64,000 nucleotides of DNA from Helicoverpa zea (Eukaryota; Arthropoda; Insecta; Lepidoptera; Noctuidae). The stretch covers positions 2,730,501 to 2,794,500 of the forward strand of contig NC_061456.1 in NCBI RefSeq assembly GCF_022581195.2, read 5' to 3'. This document shows, piece after piece, positions 34,501 through 45,150 of the stretch. Within the stretch, counting starts at the first letter, position 1. Every line of letters starts with the position of its first letter. Under the pieces are notes generated by a model, which was not told the origin of the DNA, ran no database searches, and was given only the letters and a program-made list of their open reading frames with translations. Made by a program: the position numbers and the translations under genes.

Positions 34501-34739
34501 ACGAGCAGCGCAATGCGTTGGCGGCAAATACCGGACAGGACTTCACGCTGCCGAATTTGGTGAGGGTGATGATCGGCAGCGAGGCCGGCTGGAAAGCCAT
34601 AGATACCTTCTGCGAACAAGTAATATCGCAGAAGGAGGCGGCGGAGCGGGTCCGTGAGGCAGACGCTCATGCGGACCCAATTCGTCGCCGGAGGGTAGGC
34701 AGGCGTCGGACGCGTTACGCCGCCCAGATGCCGCCCTAG
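31554..34739 (+). CDS. R1-clade ORF2, endonuclease-reverse transcriptase
   Basis: 1061 residues. The endonuclease is N-terminal (about 8-210): LQANLNHC with Asn13, AAEPYF with Glu40, IMGDFNAKS at about 125-133, IVDLTF, and SDHRYI with Ser-Asp-His at 203-205. The reverse transcriptase (about 450-760) has KAPGPDGVPS, SLDIANAF with Asp583, GVPQGSVLGPLLW and YADD at 673-676. A C-terminal CCHC, C962-x2-C965-x8-H974-x4-C979 followed by PAW, is a hallmark of R1-clade ORF2 proteins. All catalytic residues are present. Its ATG lies 17 bp before the ORF1 stop in the +1 frame, which points to reinitiation or coupled translation. The target of the endonuclease is not known from sequence alone. Confidence 0.95.
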   Translation: MDQVRNHKILQANLNHCAGAQDLFLQTMAEWSIGVAVAAEPYFVSPRPNWVGDVDSSVAIIGSADPNCTPPTLKERGSGYVAAKWGEVIIFGVYFSPNRTLPEFEDFLDRLGASVLRMAPSQVLIMGDFNAKSTAWGSSRPDIRGRVVEEWAAVTGLVLLNRGSVNTCVRWNGGSIVDLTFATPALSARVLDWRVVQDTETLSDHRYIRLDVSVSSYNDAAARHSNAQKFPRWAQKQLDRELLEEAAIVQAWLLPPTRSEAADVNVGAHRFRSAMTAICDAAMPRVRRRPSKKEVYWWSQEMAGLRQACIHARRCYSSVRRRRQRSDSLNILEAELYETYQAARETLRVAIIRAKDQSRSEMLDGLNRDPWGRPYLSARNKLRAQGSPLTEALEPQFLSQVVEALFPNRAEHVPPVMAPPEEEQHDEEEILPITEAEMNTVILKARSKNKAPGPDGVPSKVLAMALSDAMKDQLKELFDACLTSRQFPEPWKEGRLVLLQKPGRPPDSPSAYRPIVLLDEAGKMLEGILASRITRHLNTTGPNLSDAQYGFRAERSTVDAILRLKAEAREAVAGGNVLLAVSLDIANAFNSLPFSCIGEALQFHGVPTYLRQLVADYLRGRSVCYQRRDGRMVRSSVTCGVPQGSVLGPLLWNIGYDWALRGGFTAGQGAICYADDTLVTARGETFDEAAQSAIQCVSLVISRIEALGLRVALEKTEALVFHGPRRRPPAGAHLALGTTRVRVQTKMKYLGLVIDRLWNFREHFLQLQPKLINAASSLGRLLPNSGGPSAICRRLYTGVVRSMALYGAPVWADSLRSPSNRALLRKPQRIMANRVIRGYKTVSAEAACALAGTPPWDLEAQVLAEIYSRRANARSSGDRPPPELVRRWREQAQEDVLSQWKDRLAAPTAGHWTAAAIGPILEEWVGRRHGVLSFRITQILTNHGCFGYYLHKVARREPTPVCHQCGSSPDTAQHTIELCPAWDEQRNALAANTGQDFTLPNLVRVMIGSEAGWKAIDTFCEQVISQKEAAERVREADAHADPIRRRRVGRRRTRYAAQMPP

Positions 34740-34996
34740 CAGCAGCCAGTGGGTAGCAGACCGGGGAACTCCTGCTACCTGCATTGCACGAGCTGCTGCT
34801 GAGATGGATCGCCAGTAGATGGAGGCGACCAGCCACTGCCGAGAGGTCACGAAAGTCGTCTTTGGTCCTCGTGGCCCCTCTCTAAAAGGCAGAAGACGGC
34901 ACAAACGCTGAGGTTTTTAGTGGGTGCAAGCCCCACATAACCTCACCGTCTCCCCGGGCGGTGTGTGTATGCGTCAGGCATTTTCCTCAGCTGAAA

Positions 34997-35039
<43 letters not shown>
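34740..35039 (+). other. 3' UTR and poly(A) tail of the R1-clade element
   Basis: The GC-rich 3' UTR ends in 42 consecutive A (34998-35039), directly followed by the second copy of the 17-bp target duplication. The length of the tail suggests little time for slippage loss. Confidence 0.85.
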
Positions 35040-35042
<3 letters not shown>

Positions 35043-35056
35043 TCAACATCTGGCCC
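35040..35056. repeat. Target-site duplication of the R1-clade element (right)
   Basis: Second copy of the 17-bp sequence, directly after the poly(A) tail. Confidence 0.93.
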
Positions 35057-35862
35057 TTTCACCTCAGCTTAGCAGCAAGCACCTGCATTTGATCCTCACG
35101 AAGCCATTGCAGGCTATTTCCTTATGCTAGAACAAATTAGCCGCACTTAATTGCCGACCCCGGATCATGGTGTTGTTACGTTTTAACGATGAGAGAGATC
35201 ATTTGGGAAGTAGGTATGTTAGACTTTATTTGGGAAGATAATTTGGGAAGAATTTAAACAGATTTTTGAGGACATCGCGGCTAAGTTACAGCCACACGAG
35301 TCGATAAAGCATAAGGGGTGGTTTTGTCAAGATGAGTTCCTCCGTGTTTTGGAAATCTAAATAAACGCAGAAAAGACATAGTTTGAAAATACTGAATACT
35401 GAATCGCCATGTCTGAAGGCAATTTTCAAAGTTATTTGTCTCACTGTACTATCAAGTGACTATAGGTTGTGGGGATCTGATATAACAACATTCATATAAG
35501 CCAATAGAAGTCGTATCCACCCTCAAGATCCTAGGAAAATGCTGAAGATGAAGTCCACACAATACTAAAGTCCAATCAAAATCGCAGGCCCAGGATAATA
35601 GTATTGTACAACCAAACAAAAGCACTTTCTTTGTCTATTCACAATAAGATTTACGTGCGTCGTTACAAACTCCGCCTATGAAACGCCCCAATCACAGATA
35701 CGTGCAACTAAAGATCGCCATTCAAGTGCGATTAGTCGTTACTTTCTGCGATAAGAAGCCTTTAGCGCATAATTTCTGTCGCTATCTTTATGGAGTGTTT
35801 TAAGAGTTGCACTAATGTAATTTGATAGCTTTTAATGTATATGCTTGTTTAGCTTTAAGCTT
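35057..35862. other. Intergenic, nothing recognised
   Basis: AT-rich with no supported feature. The phrase 'atttgggaag' is repeated three times between 35200 and 35250. Confidence 0.4.
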
Positions 35863-36344
35863 GTGGCACATTATAGCAGCACCGCAACAGCACGGCTGCA
35901 GCACGGCGTCGCCTCGAATTAAGACTACGGCTAGCTGCCAGCGCGCCAACCACGCGCTGTCCGCTCGCCGTCGGCGCGCCGGCCGCGCGCCGGCGGCGGG
36001 GTGTAAGCTTGCTGTCACCGCAAACTCAATATTATTTTAAGACGATTATGATTGATGTTATGATTGAACACGACGTAATGACATTGTTTCGCTGCCGGCT
36101 CGGAGTCGGCGCGCAATTAGCACGCCGTCGGCGCGCTGTACGCATGAGGACCGCTCGCTTGCAGCACGCGGGCGGCGAGTCGAGTTGTGTGGAAGCGGCA
36201 AGCACGCTGACTGCTCGCCGTTGGCTTTTTCATATTGACATTACGAAATATATTATAATATACACGATTTAATGCTCTAAATTGAATGACAACTTAAATG
36301 CTGGTGTGGAGCCGTGCTGTTGCCGTGCTGCTGTAATGTGCCAC
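35863..36344. mobile_element. GC-rich non-autonomous TIR element (482 bp)
   Basis: Left end GTGGCACATTATAGCAGCAC and right end (inverse) GTGGCACATTACAGCAGCAC continue inward with CAACAGCACGGCT on both sides, an imperfect TIR of about 38 bp. The interior has GC-rich islands ('gtcggcgcgccggccgcgcgcc') separated by an AT-rich middle. The Arg/Ala-rich frames here arise from this composition. No transposase. Superfamily not assigned. Confidence 0.7.
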
Positions 36345-38640
36345 GTCCTTTACACTCTTAACTGTTTGTAATACAATAAACTACTTAATTGGCCTGGTTA
36401 AACCGATGGTTAAACTTACTGTTTTGTCCCAACTCTATGAATTGCAATAAGATTTTATCCTCATTCAGTGACTTCTAGTAAGATGACTATGTGAGACATC
36501 TAAATATTACTATTCCTAAAAAAACTTACATTTTGAAATAGTTAACAAAATAGTTATCTGAACACAATTTTCAATTGTCTCACTATTTAATCAAAATTAA
36601 CAAAAGTAATTCTTTTGCAAACAAAACCTTAAAGCTTCATCTTCCCGCTCCGTCCTATGGATGGTACTTTATCTATTAGGTATAGTTTAGTTTTAATTAC
36701 ACAGTACCTACATAAGGCAGGTATGTACAACAATGGCGGTATATCACTTCATCTCGTCGGAGGAGGTGTACTCGTAAATACTCTGTCGTCAAAATGTTAC
36801 AATAGTAGACGCTTTTGGTAGCGTTAGCAAATGCTGTCAAAGACCATTTTTTTAATTGAAATATTTAATGGGTGCAATAGCTCGAGATTACCTATACATT
36901 TTTTAGTTTGTAGATGTTACGATTCTTAAAATGGTGTAATTTAGGCATATATTATAATTATAAAACAACTAAGCAACGAGCATAACTCCGCGCACCTGTA
37001 AAAACGGTAAAAGTTCTCCACAAATAGGCTATCTAAACCTTTTCAAATAATAAGAAACAAACAAATTCTTTAGCGGTATAATATAAGTATAAAAATATAG
37101 ATACTTATGAATGTACCTTTAACAAACCCATCTCTATCAATGACAGGTAACACAACAACCTAAACTCAAAGTTCATTAACACAACTCAAATAAAAACCTC
37201 TTAGAACAAAAACACGTAGCGAACAGTTAACAAAAACAAACCTTCAAGAAGCTGTCAACGAACATATCGGGTAACATTCTTCAGTTATCATTGCAAAAAG
37301 TATTAGTGCTAGGGTCCAGTAGCATTTGCACAAATGATATGGTATTGAAAACTGTTGTTGTGCCTGTATAATATAAGCTCGAGCAAGAAAAGTTCGCCGA
37401 AGAAAAGAAATTGATTACTAATTGAAGATCATGAAGTCCGATAACACAAAATGGTGTTTTCGTATGTATTTTGTATACAGAATGTTTTGAAGTCGTTACT
37501 GAATAAAGTATAGGAAAAAATTGGTCCTTCTATTATACATCCATTGGTTTAATTGGTGCTGTAAATGAAATGTATTAAGTACCTACTTTTTAGACCCTTT
37601 TTCAGCACCAATGCTAAATACCCACCGGTGCTGAAACGATTGGTGCTAAAGATTTTGATGCTGTAAGTGGAATACTTCTAAAAAAAATATCATACACTTC
37701 GAAAAATAATTATCATTGTTTGAGCAGCTTTTTTACCACCAAGATACAATTGGATTTGCTAACGGTATTTGAACCTTCCGGTGCGTTGCACAACATACCG
37801 CAAACGTAGTGTTTTCTCTAGAAAGCCGCGATATGTGTAACACTAGACGATAGGATTATCTTCAACCCTACACTACCTCTAATGTCTTCTAATGAAAGTT
37901 ACGACCAATCAGACGGAACTGCAGGAAAGTGTCGGAGAGGTTAATATACCGTCATTTATATTACTAGTCTACTTGTGCTCACATATTTTTTAAAGGTTCT
38001 AACAGGACTTGAATATAAAACTTAGATATTAGTTAGTACCTAATAGGTTGAGGTAGTCAGTTAAGCAGACGCAAAATGTAAAAAACTGGCTGGTCTGGTT
38101 AGATCGGAAGCCATTTCTTAAATAGTTTATAAAAGGTAAGGCAGATGATTCACATTACTCCTGCTAATACTGAGTAAACTTAGATGTCACAAACAAGAAA
38201 ATTTTGTAGGTAAAATCCAGAACTAAGTTTCTTTATGAATTTCACAATCATAGTCTAGACCTCATTACTAACCTTCCACTGGCGACAGCTTACAAAATCC
38301 CATCACTTACACCATTTCACTCTAAGCTTAAAATAGCGTTATAACCTGTCAGCCATAACCGATATCCTCAATAACAATCACCAGCTCTCAATCCTGTCAA
38401 TATTAAACTGTTATGTTATACTAACGAACGGAAGTATGATAATTGCCTTGCTAATTGCAATCTGGCTGATAGAAGTATCTGGGACTTTGTGACGTAACGT
38501 GGAAAGCATCTGGGAATCGGTATACAATGGTGGTGTCTCGGAAATGTTTGTTAGTTTGATTAAGTTGTTTTTTTTTTGTTGGTTGTGTCAATAGGAGTGT
38601 TGCTTTCTTTGGTACTTCATAGTGTTTTTTCATTAAAGGT
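36345..38640. other. AT-rich intergenic stretch, minor features
   Basis: No gene seen. A local cluster of 'ttggtgctg' and 'cagcaccaa' in both orientations lies at 37547-37662. A fragment of a moth repeat ('gctggtctggttagatcggaagcc') ends near 38113. Otherwise nothing recognised. Confidence 0.4.
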
Positions 38641-38659
38641 ATGGACGTGTATGCAAGAA

Positions 38660-38720
38660 GAAAATCACCGACCCCAAATAAAATTGGGATAAGGACAGGA
38701 GGATAATGATGATGATTGAG
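38660..38720 (+). repeat. RTE-type 3' end fragment
   Basis: 'gaccccaaataaaattggga' then 'aaggacaggagg' and ATG/GAT units: the usual 3' terminus of lepidopteran RTE elements. Compare 60333-60380, where the same terminus follows a recognisable RTE C-terminus. Confidence 0.55.
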
Positions 38721-38824
38721 ATGGACGCTTATATATGCAATTCAGAAGATAGCCCTTCTCCTTGCGCATTTGTTCGTACAGATTGTCCATGTCCGAAATT
38801 GGGTAGCCAACTATACCTACTACC

Positions 38825-38905
38825 ACTAAATCTTCATACTGATTTAAGAGCCCGTTCAAACTATCGGCCAACGAAAATTTTGCAGTGTGCACGAGGCCTA
38901 ATGAA
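38825..38905. repeat. Single end of a GTAAGAGTA-family MITE
   Basis: 'cttcatactgatttaagagc', then 'aaactatcggccaacg' and 'tgcagtgtgc' match the inner and outer parts of the right end of the MITEs at 14543, 16405 and 27655. No matching left end is found within a few hundred bases. Confidence 0.45.
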
Positions 38906-39349
38906 ACCAACAGCTACAAATAAAAAGTCAATGAGCACTTACGCATTAGTGAATTGGGTTATTTGACATGGATCGCTGGTCATAGAGTCAGTCTCACAGT
39001 CATCTCACATGTACCCAAGCATTGTTAAGAAAATAATGTACCTCTACCTATGTACAGTAGGTAAGTATTAAGTATGCTGTGGTGATTGAAAGGAAATCCT
39101 CATTTCCTTACTAAAATAATTATGCGATTTGTGTGTCACACCTTGACCAAGCGATAATCCGATTATGATGAAATTGGTAGGTATGTATGGACAATTTAAA
39201 TAAAAACCGGAAAAGAAAAGAGCTTCCTATTTCCATAATATGATAGTATCACAAGTAGGTCACTCTTAGCGTCTGCAGAGCTTTTGAACGTTAACCACGG
39301 ACTTCATGTTTAAGCATTACCTACGGCTACAGGCCATCCCTTATTTCTG

Positions 39350-39470
39350 AATGTATTTATTTTGTAAGTACCTTTGTATTATGTGACTGTATTTATTATG
39401 TAAGATGAAATGGTTCTAAATAAAACCCATATTCCGACAAATAAATGTTTCTTTCTTTCTTTCTTAAAGA
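39350..39470 (+). repeat. Retroposon 3' tail with TTTC units
   Basis: An AT-rich segment with 'aaataaaaccc' and 'gacaaataaatg' followed by TTTC units at 39450-39468. The same tail type as 27815-27975, with a diverged body. Confidence 0.4.
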
Positions 39471-40689
39471 TGCTTTCAAGTATTCACTCAATTGGACAAA
39501 GACAAAGTGCTTTTCAAAAATAGCCGCTTAAGGCGTCAAAGATAACGTAAATCATGCAATTAAACTCTCCAAAATACCGAGCTTGCAGACAAATGAGCCA
39601 ATAAATCAATAATCATAGTATTTACCAATCACAAATCGATATCTTAATCTAATTACCAAAATTACAGTAATTACATTCGTAATAAAATCGGGCGAGGCAC
39701 TAGACAATGAATAATTACAGATCTATTTTTTGATAATGCTAAACTATCTGTAAGCAATCGACTTCCTTGCTATTTACCAACTTAACTTTGCTAGTGGCCA
39801 AATTATATACTAAAAGCTTCTCCGAACATTCGAAGTGAAAGTGTTGCTACACTAGCGCCATTGTCAGCTGTAAAAGTAAGTTTGTTGAAACCTAACCTAC
39901 AATATGTTTGTTTTAAATGGCTTTTATTACAATACCGTAAAGGTGATTGCTGATAATTTAAATGTACGATTTGAATTTATGTAATGGAATCCATATGTTG
40001 TGTAATAATCGGACAATTATGTAAGCGTGTGTAACATTCCAATATTTAGCCCTTGGACATTAAAAATTTATTAGAAACTTTGATAACAATGATTATGGCA
40101 CTCGATAAAACTTTAATGCTATTAAAGCGTTTAGTCTACTGACCCAAATCTTAATAAGTATTTGACTTATATATGAAAATATTCTTAGTCCGATCCTTCG
40201 TAGGCTTTCTTTATCTGAGTAATTTATAGAGCCTACTTTTAATAAGGCACCTCGCAAGGTTGTCAAAATTTATATACCCGAAAGACTGCTAAAGAATTGT
40301 TACTACACAAACAACCCTAGAAGGCAAACGGTTCCCATAAACAAGAAACGATCCTTATTGCTTTCGGATTTATTTTACGAGACACGTCAAAAACGGTTAA
40401 TAAGCAAAATTGTTTGTGGGAACTTGAACATAGAAGTTTTCATCCTTAAAGAGACCAAAGGTTGATTCATCAGCTCAGACAAAACCAGGTCATTTCAAGC
40501 ACAATATTACGTCCATCAGTAAGTTAAACGGATACGTTCCGTTACAGGTACAACACATTTGCATACATTGATTACAATCTTACATTAGCGGGCACTTGAA
40601 TGGGACCGTAGTGAAATCAATTATGTCATATCAATGAATACTGAATGAGCAGTAGGCGGTAGCATTTACTTTGAGGTTTTAAGATCTTT
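39471..40689. other. Intergenic, nothing recognised
   Basis: AT-rich; no ORF, RNA gene or repeat that I can support. Confidence 0.4.
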
Positions 40690-40830
40690 ATTTTAATAAT
40701 AAGCCCACAGCAGCGACCCCGTGGGTACTGAGTGCTCCATGGAGAGTGTCCCTCTCCTATGACCGACCGGAGTAAAATGTCCTCTGTCATGACAGAGGAC
40801 GGGTCTCTCGCCTTTGGCTTAACTTTATTG
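40690..40830 (-). repeat. LINE 3' end fragment with ATT tail (minus strand)
   Basis: On the minus strand it reads 'actctccatggagcactcag', then 'ggggtcgct' and ends in 'cttattatta'. This matches the 3' end of the longer copy at 44436-45150. It contains the perfect 22-bp palindrome GTCCTCTG-TCATGA-CAGAGGAC at 40779-40800. Confidence 0.6.
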
Positions 40831-43100
40831 AAAACAAATCCTTCATCTTCCTTGGTAAAAGATAATTTATTTTGTTAAAACATGGGTATATGTTTACAAA
40901 ACATAGGTTGGTATGTTAAAAGATTTCTCCCAAATGGAATATAGAATTCTAGAGATTACGTCGTTCAACCAAATCAAAAATCCCCTCAGCTTTTTTAAAG
41001 TTGTCCTATGTATCAATTCATAATATACATATATAAAAGGTTGCCTATAACCTTTATCTTATAAAGGTTATAGGCAACCTTTTACATGGGCGACCTTTCA
41101 CCGAAAGACTGATTCGGAGGCAGAGTCCAGAAATTAGTACAGTAGGCAGAGTATAGATCAGAATGTATAGGTATGTATTAATGAGCCTTAAATACATGTA
41201 ATAGTTTCTAATTTGGTAGCAACACATTACCCATGTGTCGTTACCTATTTACTTCAGTCGGGTGCACATAGCGCCTTGTAAGCTGTTCGCGGTTTAACAA
41301 ATTAGTTCGATCGTATGCACTTCCTTGCGTTTATTGATTGCTATCGTACTTAGCTTCGTTTTGAGCGTGGGTTCGCTCGTGTTTTATATATGTATGTACG
41401 TCCTTATATGTAATGTAAATGCTAAAGCTGTGAGTTGCGTTATTTCACGCTCTTTGTGTAGGCTCCAGATAAAAATATATTTTAGAACTTTTCACTAACC
41501 TAGACGCTTGAGGTATAGTTAAAAGGGTGTCAGTCTTTTAATGACTCAAATCTACGTTTGTTCCTTTGGAACCCTTTAGTTAAGGGCCAGGGCCAAGGTT
41601 ACTCTTGAAAAATCCCGCAACATTCTTACAGTAGCCGCAGTTTATTTCAAAGGAAAAATATGCTTAATCCGCTTTATACTCGAAGACTCAACCAACAAAC
41701 ACACTCGTACTAACTTACATACATATATGCCAAAACAAATAAACACACAATTAAAACAACCTGTTATATCTCTCGTCAAATCAAAATACAATAATAAATC
41801 GAGTGGTCATGATGTAACGTAATGAGGTGGTCATTATTACACTCACATTATTAAGTCAGTATGTATCCTTCTTGAGCGAGAAACAGAAATATACCAGGTC
41901 TTTCCCACGCGGTATAAATTGTTCAGTTTAAAAGACATTTCGCTGTCCCACATTGATATACTTACCTAGAATTGTTTACTTACTTATACATATAATTTTG
42001 TGGTGACAGAACCTGGTTAAATGGTATGCTGTATGACATGGTATAAAGGAACGGGACTTTTGGGCGTTTGTACTGTTATCCTGACGAAATTATAGGTTCT
42101 TTGACCTCATACCCTCAGATCTCATACCGTTAATATTCCTTGTCGTTATCAAGATCACTTATGCTATAATTAGTCGGATTTGGATATCCATTGATAAAAA
42201 TGCTTCAGTACCTAATTACCTAACTTTTTCTTAAAATTGGTTGGCTAGGATCATCAATGGTAAAAAGTATAGAATACCAACATCGTTTGCAAGCAATTAA
42301 AATCATCCAGATTAGAATTTTATTATATAAAATCTTCGCCAACATTTCTTTTTAATTGCAAACTCAACCATTCCGTATGATACGAGATCATTACACTTTA
42401 TTATGACATTACCGTTTTACGATTTCTAGATCGGTTACATAACCGTATAAAAATCAGCGATACGAACCTAACATGTAACGCTGCAAAAAATAAATAAAGA
42501 TAATATCGTGGGAAAAATCAACGGTCCAGTTGAATTAAAAAGTTAGTGAATGAGAGATGCGATGTACAATCGAGAAAGTTGGTATCGTATACATGGTATC
42601 GAATATCGTTCTCGCGTCGCTCTGATTGACACAGGAATGGAGTGTGGACCCACATTGTGGTGTCTTTGCTAGCGCTAACCAACAATACCTTGTAGATTTT
42701 ACGATTTGTATCGCTAATGTAGTTTTATAGGGATGGCGATTATCCTTACAATTTGCTTTCGGCATCGTGAATATACAGGGTATTTCAAGTATTAATGTCT
42801 GCATATCCTGAGCTTTTTGACATGCAGACGGGCGTTGCCATCCTCTCGGGACATCGATGTGACTAACATTCAACTCGCATTTTAAGGACTACTACTATTC
42901 TCTCCCTCTAGTAATGTTTCGTATATCATTCGAAAGGTCTTTTTAAGCGCAACATTTCCTACTTAAATACTACTCACCAATTTTAAGTACTTTAGATGTT
43001 AGAGTATGTCAAAGGTTGCAAGACAATATAATACCTATACCCCTCTAATAATATAGATAATGTTCCCTCACACAATGACAACCACATTTTAGATCGTCAT
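40831..43100. other. Intergenic, one striking palindrome
   Basis: No gene seen apart from the palindrome listed separately at 41035-41083. The 112-codon minus-strand frame at 42535-42873 has no recognisable domain or splice context. Confidence 0.4.
41035..41083. repeat. 49-bp near-perfect palindrome (23-bp arms, 3-base loop)
   Basis: Arm AAAAGGTTGCCTATAACC continues TTTAT, then loop CTT, then the exact inverse. Such a sequence can extrude as a cruciform, or form a perfect RNA hairpin if transcribed. It is too perfect and too short-looped for a normal microRNA precursor. Perhaps the residue of an element or a replication-slippage product. Confidence 0.85.
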
Positions 43101-43109
43101 TTGTTTAAC

Positions 43110-43278
43110 TCATCACTCCACCGTCCTCAGGCACGGTGGAGTGATGACTTGCGCAAGACGGCTGGCAGGAGCTGGATGCGAGCAGCCGAAAATCGATCTC
43201 AGTGACGTGCACTTGGAGAGGCCTATGTCCAGCAGTGGACTGCTATAGGCTGATGATGATGATGATGATGATGATTTG
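43110..43278 (+). repeat. Retroposon 3' end with ATG/GAT tail and terminal hairpin
   Basis: A 14-bp perfect inverted repeat (CATCACTCCACCGT / ACGGTGGAGTGATG, 8-base loop) begins the segment. It is followed by 'ggcctatgtccagcagtgga', 'tgctataggctg' and ATG units (43251-43275). This last part is the well-known 3' end of moth RTE-like or SINE copies. Confidence 0.55.
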
Positions 43279-44435
43279 TTTAACACTAAATCATGTTTCC
43301 TAAAAATCCGATATCCGATACAGGATTTGAAGGAAGAATGATGAAGATTTTCAATTGTTTATTTCGACAGCCCTGCAGTCGAACGACAATGTATTGTACT
43401 ATATAATGGTGTATCCATCCCATCCACTAGGTAGTGTTTCGGTTAATTTGCTTCATAATCTATGATGTTAAGATCTGCGCTAATGGTGTTTATTGTTTGT
43501 TCTCCATGAAATATGATCAGAGCTTTCTTCTAATGAGTACAGACTTAAACGTGGTTACGCATAATATTTCAAAGCGAAGCCGCATTTACTTATTTTACTT
43601 AGTAACTAGCTGTTGCACCCGGTTTCAGCCGTGCCCCGAGAGATTTGCTCTACGTATTTTATGCTGTCCTGGTACTTGGTGAGCAAAAGCGTCAACACTT
43701 GGTAGGTAATTTGTATGCTCATGTATGTTGTGCTGTCCTGTTACATGGTTAGTTGGTGGATCGACATTCCGTCAGTATAGGTAGGAACAATACTCAAGTG
43801 ACTGAAGCTATCCTGGTACTTTACTTTTCGGATTTTTTGCATTCTGTAGCTTAGTTTTTGACTATGTATAACTTAGAAAACTTCTTACCGTGCCTAGCCC
43901 ACAAACGATCAAATCATTCCTCTTTATTTATAAGTTATTTTGCTGAGTAATAAAATAGCTTTGCTGATAATACTGTTTGCACGTAAGTAGGAAATGGTAT
44001 AGATGTAGAAATAGACGGTTGTTACTGCTTGAACGATTTGTTGCAGCGTGTGACTGAATTCGAATCGGTGGATAGTTTAAGGTGCTTGAGCTTTGCAATA
44101 CTTCCTACTGTTTTTGTATTACAAACGAAGTGGCTCAGTAAAGTTCTTAGGAAAATATTTAGCATCATACTTTGGATTGCCCTATCAAATGTATAGTGGT
44201 ATACCTATATAATGAAATCAAAGATTAAGTACATAGTTGCCTCCAAGTTTTCTGATGAATTTCAATAATTTGTTTAGCCTTTTCTCGACTATCTTTAGGT
44301 CTATTTATAGTATAATTGCATGCGATTGAGTACCAGTGAGGTACCAGTGTTACATGATTTTAATGAACTTTAATTAAGCAAATAAATAATGTTCTTTTCA
44401 TTAACATAACTTTATCATTATTATAATGTATGTCT
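43276..44435. other. Intergenic with a short repeat fragment
   Basis: At 43606-43680 'ctagctgttgcacccggttt' is the start of the repeat family at 18324-18500. The rest is AT-rich without recognised features. Confidence 0.4.
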
Positions 44436-45150
44436 CTTCCAGACCTCGGGACTATAGAGTCCCGGATTTTTGGGAGGCGAACGTGGGGCCGAAGCCAACA
44501 CGCTGAAGCCCTTTTGAGACAACTTTAATGAAATGGTGACACAAAACCGACGATTTTCCCTGTATACACTATAGAAATGTACCCAAGGACAATCCCCGGT
44601 TCTGTGCTAAACTATTGCTAACTATGGATGAAAACTACTTAGGCTATTGTGATGGGATGCTAATGGACTAGGAATGGGGAAACTACGGGAACTATGGCAC
44701 CTGCCGATGACAATGTATTAAATACATGTTAAAATGGCAGGTGGAGACTCGCCAACTCACTTACTGGGCCCCCGGGAATCAGTCACTGAAAAGCAACAAG
44801 AGGGCAACAGGGACATGAGCGGCTGAGAAGGGTGAGGATACCTCGGCGGACTTTAAACGCAGATCACGCGCTCCCTGTGGGTCCAGCATCACCGGCCCAC
44901 TCGCCACTTACCACGAGGCACCTACCCTCCGAGCAGGACTAACCTTGCTCTAGCGACTCCACTCTGACCGGCCGATGAAGGCAAGCCAAGAGGCGGGAGA
45001 CCTATCCCCCGTCATGCTTCACTCCGGCAAGCCGGAGGTGGGGGACAGTATACTCTCCCTGGAGCACTCGGATATATAGCCCCGCGGGGTCGCTACTCCC
45101 CGTCATCCGCCTCAGATGCCCTGCGGGGCTCATTATTATTATTATTATTC
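44436..45150 (+). repeat. GC-rich LINE 3' region ending in ATT units
   Basis: A GC-rich block with no long frame ends 'gatgccctgcggggctc' and then ATT units (45131-45149). Its last 100 bp match 40690-40830 on the opposite strand. The ATT tail and long untranslated GC-rich end suggest the 3' UTR of a CR1/L2-type LINE, 5' truncated so that no RT remains. Confidence 0.6.

Larger units (their letters stand above)
28764..35039 (+). mobile_element. Full-length R1-clade non-LTR retrotransposon
   Basis: 6276 bp, flanked by a perfect 17-bp target duplication GGGTCAACATCTGGCCC at 28747-28763 and 35040-35056. The layout is a 5' leader of about 660 bp, gag-like ORF1 (29423-31570), endonuclease-RT ORF2 (31554-34739), about 260 bp of 3' UTR and a 42-A tail (34998-35039). 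Both ORFs are intact. It is distinctly more GC-rich than the flanks. Intact frames, long tail and identical target copies indicate a recent insertion of a potentially complete element. Confidence 0.93.

Noticed and set aside
29296..34904. Many long frames (up to 259 codons) on the opposite strand or other frames of the R1-clade element
   Set aside because: Shadows of GC-rich gag and pol; no domains, and ORF1 and ORF2 explain the region.
28747..35056. Telomeric (TRAS/SART) or 28S rDNA (R1) insertion
   Set aside because: Flanks have no TTAGG repeats and no rDNA sequence that I recognise; only the clade can be stated.
35812..36272. Arg/Ala-rich ORFs in both strands
   Set aside because: They fall in the GC-rich TIR element and arise from composition.
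41035..41083. MicroRNA precursor
   Set aside because: Arms are perfectly paired and the loop is only 3 bases, unlike insect pre-miRNAs.
42535..42873. 112-codon minus-strand ORF
   Set aside because: No domain, no splice context and no repeat of the frame elsewhere; could not be told from chance.
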